A stretch of DNA of 64,000 nt. Origin: Opitutaceae bacterium (GTDB taxonomy: Bacteria; Verrucomicrobiota; Verrucomicrobiia; Opitutales; Opitutaceae). The DNA lies in the NCBI GenBank assembly GCA_016794625.1, contig JAEUGY010000060.1, positions 1 through 64,000 of the forward strand. Direction: 5' to 3'. Positions within the stretch are counted from its first letter, which is position 1; the number at the start of each line of letters is the position of its first letter. Both the position numbers and the translations under genes were made by a program. Of the stretch, positions 1-7,207 are shown piece after piece. Under the pieces are notes generated by a model. That model was not told the origin of the DNA. It did not search any database and saw nothing but the letters and a program-made list of their open reading frames with translations.

Positions 1-4
1 CCAT

Positions 5-32
5 GCGTCGACGGAGCGACGCCCTCCATCGG
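5..32 (-). repeat. Short hairpin repeat, copy 1
   Basis: On the minus strand the element reads GATGGAGGGCGTCG, then loop CTCCGT, then CGACGC. The stem GCGTCG/CGACGC closes around a six-base loop. It is nearly identical to the copy at 231-259 and similar to the plus-oriented copy at 149-173. Confidence 0.75.
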
Positions 33-78
33 TGCCCAAGCTACGGGGGTCATTTGTAGCCTCTTATTCGGAGGACGG

Positions 79-125
79 GGGCGGGACCGAGGATCCCGTC
101 GCGGCCTCGGCGAGGCCGCCTACAA
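79..125 (+). repeat. Dispersed double-hairpin repeat, copy a
   Basis: About 47 bases with two adjacent inverted repeats, a GGGACC-type hairpin followed by GCGGCCTCG/CGAGGCCGC. Closely matching copies lie at 14175-14226 (opposite orientation) and 29596-29644. All three are intergenic, as expected for REP-like extragenic palindromes. Confidence 0.8.
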
Positions 126-148
126 GGGGCACCCGGAGGGATCTCTCC

Positions 149-173
149 TGGAGGGCGCCGCTCCGTCGGCGCC
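149..173 (+). repeat. Short hairpin repeat, copy 2
   Basis: TGGAGGGCGCCG, loop CTCCGT, CGGCGCC. The perfect 7-bp stem GGCGCCG/CGGCGCC has a C-G pair where the copy at 231-259 has T-A. The change is compensatory and keeps the stem and loop intact. Confidence 0.75.
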
Positions 174-230
174 GGTTGCGCGTCGCGTAGACCAAAACGG
201 TCGGGCGTGGTGTCGCGGGAAGCGTCCCCC

Positions 231-259
231 GGCGTCGACGGAGCGACGCCCTCCATCGG
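231..259 (-). repeat. Short hairpin repeat, copy 3
   Basis: Near-identical to copy 1. The 7-bp stem GGCGTCG/CGACGCC is complete and is followed on the plus strand by CTCCATCGG, which is also shared with copy 1. Confidence 0.75.
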
Positions 260-277
260 AGACCAAACCCAGTTGAT

Positions 278-321
278 GACGGGCTCAGGGCTTAGGCGGC
301 CCTTCGACGGGCTCAGGGCTT
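278..321 (+). repeat. Two-unit direct repeat, 28-bp period
   Basis: GACGGGCTCAGGGCTT occurs at 278-293 and again at 306-321. Each unit can form a small CCCT/AGGG-type hairpin with flanking bases. It lies just downstream of the receptor 1 terminator. Confidence 0.6.
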
Positions 322-342
322 GGACAGCCCTACCATGAGACG

Positions 343-382
343 AAAAGGCCGGAGGGGTTCGTGATCGAACCCACTCCGGCCG
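343..382 (-). terminator. Rho-independent terminator of TonB receptor 1
   Basis: On the minus strand, GGCCGGAG and GGGTTCG form the left arm, with ATCA as loop and CGAACCC plus CTCCGGCC as right arm. A TTTT run follows. It begins about 34 bases past the stop codon of the receptor gene, so it ends that transcript. Confidence 0.85.
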
Positions 383-415
383 GGAGGAAACAACGTGCAG
401 ACGGCGGTCGCTGGA

Positions 416-3322
416 TCAGAAGACCATGCCGACTTCGAGGCGGGCGGACACGCCGGGGGCGAAGCCGAGACCGTATTGATCGCGGTCGTTCAGGAGGTTG
501 TTGACGTTGAGCTGAACCTTCGTCTCCCGATCCTTCCACTTGAAATCATAGCGGATCATGGCGTCGAAGTTCACACGCGGCTCGGTGTAGAGCGCGATGG
601 GCTTGCCATTCTTGTCGACCTGGAGCTGGCCCGAGCCGTCGGTGCGGGCGCTGATGAACTCGCGTTCGGACTCCCACTGGCCGCCGAGGCCGATCGTGAA
701 GCCCTTGAGCGTGTCGGCGGAGAAGGCGTACGTGCTCCAGAAAGTGGCGGCGTGTTTCGGCGTGTCGTCATCCGAGCCCTTGCCGAGGTAACCGGCGCCC
801 TGCCAGGTCGACGTGTCGGACGGATCGGCGTAGGCTTCCTTGAGCGGGAAGCCGGACAGGCCCCAGCTGCCGTCGGGGAAGAACCAGTTGGCCCAACGGT
901 CCTGCGTGTACGGATACTTGGGGAAGGCGCCGACATTGACCGTCCTGCGTTCGAGTTGCGAGAACGTCGCCACGAGTTGCAGACCGTCGGTCGGGGCCCA
1001 GAGGATCTGGGCGTCCCAGCCCTTGGATTCGTCGTCGCCGGAGGTCCAGGCCTGGTACGTGCCCCGGTCGGGCGCGGCGCGGTCCATGGTGGCGATGTTC
1101 ACATTCGGGTCGTCGATGTTGAAATACCAGCCCGGCCAGCCCTGGCCGGCGGCGACATTGGCGTACACCTTGTCCATGTAGGCGGCGCCAGCGGCGTTGG
1201 AAGCGTTGAGGTACCACTTGCCATCCTTCTGGTAGGCGGCGCCGGCGCGGACGGCGGCGTCCCACTCGGTGCGGGCATTCAGCTGCGCCGTTGAATAATC
1301 GGCCTGGCCGGGCAGCGGATTGGCGCCCTCGACGAGGTAGGTGACCGGCTTGTTCGGATCGAACTGCTTCTTGGCCGGCGCCGGCGCCCACCAGTAGAAG
1401 TAAGGCGTGCCGGTGCGCTCGATCTTGAACTTCGAGATCGTACCCGAGAGGCGGCCGTCGAAGAAGTCCATCTTGATGCCGAATTCACTGCTCTTGGCGA
1501 CGGTGGCGTCGATCGGATTGCCGTAACCGTCGCGCAGACCTTCGAAGTTGGGCACGAGGCCTTCGGACTTCAGGGCGAAGACGGAGAGCGACGGGATCAC
1601 CTTCACGCTGACGCCGTACTGCGAGGTGTTCTTGCGCTGCGGCAGGCGGTCGATGTCGGAACTCGCGGCCGGGGTGATGCGGTCGCGGGTGATGACATGG
1701 TTGGCGTTGCGGTCGCGGCGGGTGCCGGCGATCAGCGTGATGCGATCGTCGGCGAAACGTCCCTGATAGACACCGTAGGTGCCCTGGTTCCAGGCGAGGT
1801 TCGTCGTGTCGGAGATGCGCACCATGGCGGCGTCGGCCGAGCCGTCGCCCTGCCGTCCAAACCGGATGTAGGACAGGTCATTGGGTGACTTGTAGTTCGA
1901 CGTGCCGGGCCGCGTGCGATCGGTGCTCAGGTTCTTGTCGAATCGTTCATTGGAGCGACCGACGAGGAAGCTGTGGTTCATGCCGAGCCATTTCCGGTCC
2001 TTGAAGAGATCAAAGCGGTAGTTGAGTTCGGCGCGGACCTGTTCGCGGTTGTTCTTCTCGTCGTAACCCGTCCAGTTGTATTGGAAAATCGAATCACGGA
2101 CCACGCCGGCGGAGAACGACGTGTCGTCGGGCGTGAGCGGTGCCACCGTGGCGGTGCCGCGCAGCGCCGTCGGGCCCACGCCCACCTGCAGGGCTCCGCC
2201 TACGTCGCGACCGTTGAAGCGGCTCATCGACTTGTTCACTCCGACGAGCAGGTTGAGATTCTCGGCCAGCCGCTGCTCGACCTTGACGAGCAGGTTGTAG
2301 GCCTCGGTGTCGACGAAGGTATCGGGCCCCGACCAACGGAAGGTGCGGCGGCTCTTGCCCGGGAATTCGAGGAAGCCGGCGCGTTCCAGACGGTCCTGCT
2401 GGTCGGCCGGGACGTCGGCGCGGGCGCGCACGCTCTGGAAGCCCGTGCCCTCGCGGAAGTCCTCACCGTATTCAAGATCCAGTGTCACGAGCGTATTCTT
2501 GAACGGCCGCAGCTGGAAGATCGGGGCGACGAAGTAGTGGTCGGCCTGGAAGAGCTCCGTCTGGTCTCCGGTGCGCTCGACCGCGCCCGTCACCCGGTAG
2601 GCGAAACCCAGGCGGGCATCGTCGGCGGGGCGGCTGCTGTCGAAGGCGAGACGGATGTAGTCGTTGGTCCCGAGACCGAAGTTCACCTCGTCGCGGGCGC
2701 GGGCGAGCGGGGTTTTGGGCAGGTAGTTGACGATGCCGCCGAAGTTGCCGATGCCGTAGAGCAGGGCGGCGGGACCGCGGATGACCTCGATGCGGCCGAT
2801 GTTGCCGGAGTCGGTCGAGTGCTGCCGGCGGAAACCGTCGCGCAACACCGTGTCGGTGATGAATCCGCGCAGCTTGACGGTGGTCTGCGTCTTGGCGGCG
2901 GTGGCGCCCTCGGCGCTGTGCACGCCGCCGGCGTTGACGAAGGTGTTGCCCTGACCGGCGTCGTTTTGGGAGCGCAGGATGATGCCGGCGGAGTAGCGCA
3001 GCGATTCGCGCAGGTCCTTCGCGCCGACATCGCGGACAAACTCCTCCGTGATCACCTCGATCGGCATCGGGATGTCCTTGATCGCGGTGTCGAGCCGCGA
3101 TCCGGAGATGGAATTGGTGGCACGGTAGCCCTTGTCCTTCTCGGTGTTAACCTGGAAGGGCGAGAGTTGCACCGTTTCGTCGGCAGTCAGGACGGCGGGC
3201 TCTTTCGGAGCCTCCGCGGCCGGAGGGGTGGGTGTTTGGGCGGACAGCTCGGGGGCGAGCAAGGCCAGACTAAGGGCGGCCAGACCCAGGGGGCGGGTCC
3301 AACGCAGGGGGGTAGTTCTCAT
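416..3322 (-). CDS. TonB-dependent outer-membrane receptor 1
   Basis: A 968-residue TonB-dependent receptor for energised uptake of a large substrate, in the outer membrane. I chose the ATG at 3322 because a typical signal peptide follows (hydrophobic LGLAALSLALLAP ending SAQ); the longer frame to 3409 adds a non-signal extension. A TonB-box-like VQLSPFQV sits at about residues 51-58. The plug domain follows, with the typical IEVIRGPAALLYG and NYLPK elements. The barrel runs to the C-terminus, which ends in aromatic-type VGMVF. No N-terminal carboxypeptidase-like extension is present. The substrate cannot be told. It appears monocistronic: a strong terminator lies downstream and a long leader upstream with phased TGCA motifs (3395-3442) that may be an operator. 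Confidence 0.93.
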   Translation of the reverse strand: MRTTPLRWTRPLGLAALSLALLAPELSAQTPTPPAAEAPKEPAVLTADETVQLSPFQVNTEKDKGYRATNSISGSRLDTAIKDIPMPIEVITEEFVRDVGAKDLRESLRYSAGIILRSQNDAGQGNTFVNAGGVHSAEGATAAKTQTTVKLRGFITDTVLRDGFRRQHSTDSGNIGRIEVIRGPAALLYGIGNFGGIVNYLPKTPLARARDEVNFGLGTNDYIRLAFDSSRPADDARLGFAYRVTGAVERTGDQTELFQADHYFVAPIFQLRPFKNTLVTLDLEYGEDFREGTGFQSVRARADVPADQQDRLERAGFLEFPGKSRRTFRWSGPDTFVDTEAYNLLVKVEQRLAENLNLLVGVNKSMSRFNGRDVGGALQVGVGPTALRGTATVAPLTPDDTSFSAGVVRDSIFQYNWTGYDEKNNREQVRAELNYRFDLFKDRKWLGMNHSFLVGRSNERFDKNLSTDRTRPGTSNYKSPNDLSYIRFGRQGDGSADAAMVRISDTTNLAWNQGTYGVYQGRFADDRITLIAGTRRDRNANHVITRDRITPAASSDIDRLPQRKNTSQYGVSVKVIPSLSVFALKSEGLVPNFEGLRDGYGNPIDATVAKSSEFGIKMDFFDGRLSGTISKFKIERTGTPYFYWWAPAPAKKQFDPNKPVTYLVEGANPLPGQADYSTAQLNARTEWDAAVRAGAAYQKDGKWYLNASNAAGAAYMDKVYANVAAGQGWPGWYFNIDDPNVNIATMDRAAPDRGTYQAWTSGDDESKGWDAQILWAPTDGLQLVATFSQLERRTVNVGAFPKYPYTQDRWANWFFPDGSWGLSGFPLKEAYADPSDTSTWQGAGYLGKGSDDDTPKHAATFWSTYAFSADTLKGFTIGLGGQWESEREFISARTDGSGQLQVDKNGKPIALYTEPRVNFDAMIRYDFKWKDRETKVQLNVNNLLNDRDQYGLGFAPGVSARLEVGMVF

Positions 3323-3394
3323 AGGGAGGGGAACGCGGGCAGACGATACCGGGGGCGGGGCTGACAGGCAACCGCTGTGACCACCGGCTGTACG

Positions 3395-3442
3395 TGCATA
3401 GATGTGCATAAATCGGTTTCGATCAATGCAATTCTATGCAAT
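3395..3442 (-). promoter_or_regulatory. Phased TGCA motifs, possible operator
   Basis: Four TGCA cores start at 3395, 3405, 3427 and 3437, with spacings of 10, 22 and 10 bases, roughly one, two and one helical turns. The left pair reads GTGCATA twice and the right pair TGCAAT twice. The cluster lies about 75-120 bases upstream of the receptor start codon. Protein binding is inference. Confidence 0.4.
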
Positions 3443-3731
3443 CGACGGCGATTGCCTGGTTTCAACACCCGGTGCGCTTGCCTCCTTTGCAGACACTGGT
3501 GGCGCCCTGGTTGTTAGTTTAATTCCTAATAATGAGATGGATAGGCCGAATTGGGGTGAAGTTTCACGGCGGGGTTTGATCACCCCTGTCACCGAATCCC
3601 AAAAAAAGCGGGGCCCCGTCCAAAATCGCGTTCTCGGGATGCAATCCGGCGGAAAATGTGTATTCACAGATCGGTGACGCGCGGTTCATGAGCGGGTTCC
3701 CGGCGGCACTGGGTCCGCCAAAACGCGGCGC

Positions 3732-3762
3732 AAAAAAAGCGCAGTCCGTGAGGACTGCGCTT
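3732..3762 (-). terminator. Rho-independent terminator of gnd
   Basis: On the minus strand a perfect 11-bp stem, AAGCGCAGTCC/GGACTGCGCTT, with a four-base loop is followed by a run of seven T. It starts about 30 bases past the gnd stop codon. Confidence 0.92.
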
Positions 3763-3794
3763 GGGGAGAGGAGGGGCCGTGAATCGGGCCTGGC

Positions 3795-5300
3795 TCAGGC
3801 TTCGATCTGCGGGCGGGACGGCTCGGGCCAGTCGATGTGGAAGAACTTGCCGCGGGGCTGGTCGACGCGCTCGTAGGTGTGGGCGCCGAAGTAGTCGCGC
3901 TGGGCCTGGAGGAGGTTGGCGGGCAGGCGGGCCGAGCGGTAGCTGTCGTAGTAGGCAAGCGCGGAGGCGAACGTCGGGGCCGGCACGCCGCACTCGGCGG
4001 CGAGGGACACGACCTTGCGCCAGTTTTCCTGCGCCTTCTTCACCGTCTTGTTGAAGTACGGATCGAGGAGGAGATTGGCGAGGTTCGGGTTGCGGGCGTA
4101 GGCCTCCGTGATCTTCTGCAGGAATGCTGCGCGGATGATGCAGCCGCCGCGGAAGATCTGGGCGATCTCGCCGAAGTTCAATTTCCAGCCGAACTCCGCC
4201 TGCGCGGTGCGCATGAGCTGGAAGCCCTGGGCGTACGAGCAGATCTTCGAGCAGTAGAGCGCATCGTGGATGGCGGCGACGAGGGCCTTCTTCGAGCCCT
4301 TGTACTTCTTGCCCGGTCCCTTGAGGATCTTCGAGGCGGCGACGCGCTCGTCCTTGAGAGCGCTGATGCAGCGTGCGAACACGGCCTCGGCGATGGTCGG
4401 CGCCGGCACACCCATGTCGAGGGCGTTGGTCGACGTCCATTTGCCGGTGCCCTTTTGTCCCGCGGTGTCGAGCACGACATCGACGAAGGCCTTCTTCTTC
4501 GTCTTCGGGTCCTTCTGTTTGAGAATGTCGGCGGTGATTTCGATCAGGAACGAGTCGAGCGCGCCCTGATTCCATTCCGAGAAGATCGCACCCATTTCGG
4601 CGGGCTTCAGGCCGAGCAGGCCACCCATGAGGGCATAGGCCTCACAGATCATCTGCATATCACCGTACTCGATGCCATTGTGGATCATCTTGACGTAGTG
4701 GCCGGCTCCATTCTCGCCGATGTACGTCGTGCAGGGCACGCCACCCTTGACCGGTTTGCCCGGCTGGGCGCCCATAATCGGCTTGCCCGTTTTGCCGTCG
4801 ACCTTGGCGGCGATCGCCTCCCAGACCGGCTTCAATTCCTTCCAGGCGGCGAATTCACCGCCGGGCATGAGCGAGGGACCGAAACGGGCGCCTTCTTCAC
4901 CGCCCGAAACGCCGGAGCCGATGAAGCGCAGACCCTTTTCCTTCAGTGCCTTTTCGCGACGGATGGTATCGGTCCAGAGGGCGTTGCCTCCGTCGATGAT
5001 GATGTCGTCCTTTTCCAGCAGCGGCACGAGCCCGTCGATGACGGCGTCGGTTGCCTTGCCGGCCTGGACCAGAATCACCATCTTGCGCGGCTTGGAGAGC
5101 GATTGCACAAACTCCTGGAGAGTTTTTGCGCCAACCAATCCACCGGGGGTGTTTGGATTCTCGGCGACGAACTTGTCGGTCTTTTCCGTGGTACGGTTGT
5201 AAACCGAAATCTGAAAACCGTGGTCAGCGATGTTCAGCGCGAGATTTTGACCCATCACGGCAAGACCGATGAGTCCGATGTCAGAGTGTGTCTTGGGCAT
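3795..5300 (-). CDS. gnd: 6-phosphogluconate dehydrogenase, decarboxylating
   Basis: Cytoplasmic enzyme of the oxidative pentose phosphate pathway: 6-phosphogluconate plus NADP gives ribulose 5-phosphate, CO2 and NADPH. The N-terminal Rossmann motif [12 protein letters not shown] is at residues 12-23. The substrate region [12 protein letters not shown] is at 101-112, and [16 protein letters not shown] at 128-143. The catalytic block has Lys204 and the [10 protein letters not shown] segment. The large all-helical C-terminal half, including RGGCIIRA, identifies the long homodimeric form. At 501 residues it is slightly longer than usual. It is a single gene with its own terminator. No Shine-Dalgarno is evident before the ATG, as for most genes here. 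Confidence 0.97.
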   Translation of the reverse strand: MPKTHSDIGLIGLAVMGQNLALNIADHGFQISVYNRTTEKTDKFVAENPNTPGGLVGAKTLQEFVQSLSKPRKMVILVQAGKATDAVIDGLVPLLEKDDIIIDGGNALWTDTIRREKALKEKGLRFIGSGVSGGEEGARFGPSLMPGGEFAAWKELKPVWEAIAAKVDGKTGKPIMGAQPGKPVKGGVPCTTYIGENGAGHYVKMIHNGIEYGDMQMICEAYALMGGLLGLKPAEMGAIFSEWNQGALDSFLIEITADILKQKDPKTKKKAFVDVVLDTAGQKGTGKWTSTNALDMGVPAPTIAEAVFARCISALKDERVAASKILKGPGKKYKGSKKALVAAIHDALYCSKICSYAQGFQLMRTAQAEFGWKLNFGEIAQIFRGGCIIRAAFLQKITEAYARNPNLANLLLDPYFNKTVKKAQENWRKVVSLAAECGVPAPTFASALAYYDSYRSARLPANLLQAQRDYFGAHTYERVDQPRGKFFHIDWPEPSRPQIEA

Positions 5301-5363
5301 ACGAGGACGTGAGTCCTACGGCCCGCGCGGCCGGTCGCCAATCCCAATCTACCGCCCGCTGAT

Positions 5364-5383
5364 GAGCGTTAAGTCTGACGCTC
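5364..5383. repeat. Small inverted repeat upstream of gnd
   Basis: GAGCGT and ACGCTC arms flank TAAGTCTG, 64-83 bases upstream of the gnd start. It may be a leader hairpin or an extragenic palindrome; function cannot be told. Confidence 0.4.
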
Positions 5384-5429
5384 CTACCCCAAAGGTGTCC
5401 CTGGGCCCCGCGCCCCGGCCGTCGGCCGG

Positions 5430-5732
5430 CTACATCTTGGGTCCCTTTTGCTGGTTCTTATTGTAGTCGATCTTGCTCGGGAAAAACGGGGCCACCTTGT
5501 CGACAAAGGGCGTGAGGAATTTGGGTTCGTTGCGTTCGTAAACCCATTGAAAACCCACGATCATCACCACCGCCGCGGCAATGATCGTAAGCCAGATCTT
5601 GTTTGCGCCTTGAAGCTTACGATAGATGAAAACCGCCGCGACAATGACTGCGACTCCGATGAGAAGCGTCAGCCAGATCTCTTTTGGGATTTTTTGGATG
5701 CGCTCCAGCGTGGTGGCGGCGAGAACGAGCAT
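5430..5732 (-). CDS. Small two-helix membrane protein
   Basis: About 100 residues from the ATG at 5732. The longer frame to 5882 adds a proline- and serine-rich stretch unlike a protein N-terminus. Two hydrophobic helices are visible (IWLTLLIGVAVIVAAVFIY and IWLTIIAAAVVMIVGF), separated by a short basic RKLQGANK loop. A soluble tail ends in the hydrophilic DYNKNQQKGPKM. I do not recognise a family. A GC-rich palindrome (5415-5429) directly follows the stop codon. It lies upstream of gnd on the same strand, with 129 bases between. Confidence 0.7.
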   Translation of the reverse strand: MLVLAATTLERIQKIPKEIWLTLLIGVAVIVAAVFIYRKLQGANKIWLTIIAAAVVMIVGFQWVYERNEPKFLTPFVDKVAPFFPSKIDYNKNQQKGPKM

Positions 5733-6004
5733 GCAGGGGGAAATGGCAAAACCTACGCCCCGGGGCGAGCGGAAACGGGACGAGCGCGGAGCGGGTAAGT
5801 GCTCCCGGGCACTCTCAGATTTGGGTGTGGAGGCGTGTTTTGTCTCCGGGATTGAGCTTGGGGACGGAGGCAGCCATCTCAAGGCATCAACCGACCCGGC
5901 TTCATGGAACCACGGAGGGAGATGGAATCATACAGATCCGTTCACGAGAACGGAAAGGCGCTGTGGCGCGCCCTCGGGGCGCCACGCCAACGAGGGGAGC
6001 CGGT

Positions 6005-6868
6005 ATGAAAGTGTCCCGACCCGTCTCGGTCACCGTTCCACGCGCCGGAGTACGATTTGCCGAAAGTGTTCATGAAAAGGACTTTCGGATGGCAGAGCGC
6101 ACCGATCCCTTTCACAAGCTGATCTATGTGCTCAAAGGGGTGGTCGCGTGCGAAACTCAGGGCGGCGCATCCGTCACCCCGGCGCCGGCCGGGCGGGTGC
6201 TGGCGATTGCGGCCGGGGTTTCCCACCAGCTGCAGGACCGGGAGCCCGCCACGCTGCTGCTGCTGTGTCTGTCGGGCGATTTCATCGCGGATGATCCGGA
6301 GCGGGCCGAACTGTGGCGTGCGGTGAGTGCGGCGTCTGACGAGGGCCTGTGGCTGGATCGCAGTGCCCGCCAGCAGTTGGAGAGCGCCTGGCGCCGGGCT
6401 TTGCTGGAGCAGGCGCACCCGCGTCCGGGGAGTGGACCTTTGGTGGTGGCCTTGGCCGTGCAGAGCCTCGTCTTGGTGGCGAGGCTGCCGGTCAAGACCA
6501 CGGAACGGAGCTCCCTGCAACGGGTGGCGGCTTTGGTCCAGGAAATCGATGAGACCTTCTTTGAACCATGGACCGTGGATCGGGCGGCCCTGCGCACCGG
6601 TTTGTCGCGCCGCCGACTTACCACGCTGTTTCGGGACCGCACCGGTCACAGTCTGACCGACTATGTGACCGAGCGTCGGTTTTCCCACGCGGCGAGGCTT
6701 TTGCGGAGCGGCGAACACTCGATTCTGGGGGCCATGTTCTCCTGCGGTTTCGGGGATGCCTCGCACTTTTATCGTCAATTCAAGCAGCGCTATGGTTCGG
6801 CCCCCGGGCGGTGGATGGAGTTGGAAAAGAAGAAGGCCGGTCGCCTACCCCTAAGCGACCGGCCATAA
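6005..6868 (+). CDS. AraC-family transcriptional regulator
   Basis: About 287 residues. The start at 6005 is supported by AGGGGAG about eight bases upstream, one of the few good Shine-Dalgarno matches in the window; the upstream extension to 5684 looks non-coding. The N-terminal part (residues 1-150) resembles a cupin-type sensing domain (FHKLIYVLKGVVACE, then AGRVLAIAAGVSHQL). The C-terminal ~100 residues form the double helix-turn-helix of AraC proteins, with LSRRRLTTLFRDRTGHS and the FGDASHFYRQFKQRYG signature. Placed upstream of and codirectional with TonB receptor 2, it may control that receptor; this is inference. A hairpin overlaps its 3' end. Confidence 0.9.
   Translation: MKVSRPVSVTVPRAGVRFAESVHEKDFRMAERTDPFHKLIYVLKGVVACETQGGASVTPAPAGRVLAIAAGVSHQLQDREPATLLLLCLSGDFIADDPERAELWRAVSAASDEGLWLDRSARQQLESAWRRALLEQAHPRPGSGPLVVALAVQSLVLVARLPVKTTERSSLQRVAALVQEIDETFFEPWTVDRAALRTGLSRRRLTTLFRDRTGHSLTDYVTERRFSHAARLLRSGEHSILGAMFSCGFGDASHFYRQFKQRYGSAPGRWMELEKKKAGRLPLSDRP
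6835..6864 (+). terminator. Hairpin at the 3' end of the AraC gene
   Basis: The perfect 10-bp stem GGCCGGTCGC/GCGACCGGCC flanks a ten-base loop and overlaps the last codons. The following sequence ATAACTTTCTTATT is moderately T-rich, so it is probably a terminator of medium strength. Confidence 0.65.
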
Positions 6869-7207
6869 CTTTCTTATTACCCCAAAACTTCCGCTAAGCG
6901 GAAGTAATTACGTTTTAGCACAGGTCGTGCCACCCGCCCGGGGTGCGCGAAAATAGCGGCAATGAACACGGCCCGGACTGCCGGAGGCGGCCTTGCGGGG
7001 TGGGGCAGGCAGGTCCGCCCAGCCAGGATTCGAGGACCGTCGGACTGCGCGGTCGCACCGGACGGTGGGGCTTTCCGTTCATTTCCGACTGTCCGAGCTG
7101 CGGTGTCTCGCCGCCCGGGGTTCTTTCGGGGAAGGAGGCGTGCGCGTCCGGGGACTACGTGTATCCAATCGTGGTTGGACCCGGTGCGTTACCCCTCCCT
7201 TGTTCCC
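6869..7207 (+). other. Leader region of TonB receptor 2
   Basis: 339 bases. A second hairpin, ACTTCCGC/GCGGAAGT with a three-base loop, is at 6887-6905, followed by AATTACGTTTT. It may be a backup terminator or operator. The rest (6962-7207) stays open in the receptor frame but lacks signal-peptide or domain features, so I treat it as untranslated leader. Confidence 0.5.

Larger units (their letters stand above)
1..415. other. Intergenic repeat cluster
   Basis: No gene is supported here. The stretch holds three copies of one short hairpin element (5-32, 149-173, 231-259), one copy of a second palindromic element (79-125), a 28-bp-period direct repeat (278-321) and the terminator of the adjacent receptor gene (343-382). 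The short open frames crossing it coincide with the repeats and show no coding features. Confidence 0.7.
3323..3794. other. Intergenic region upstream of TonB receptor 1
   Basis: 472 bases between the receptor start and the gnd stop. It holds the phased TGCA motifs and the gnd terminator. Open frames on both strands around 3402-3677 overlap one another and lack family features, so I do not call them genes. Confidence 0.6.

Noticed and set aside
5..259. A possible CRISPR-like array from the repeated element
   Set aside because: Only three copies in mixed orientation, with irregular spacing and a hairpin-plus-tail structure. There is no direct-repeat array and no cas gene.
3402..3677. Short open frames on both strands upstream of TonB receptor 1
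   Set aside because: They overlap each other, have no ribosome site, family match or composition bias, and lie in a likely regulatory leader.
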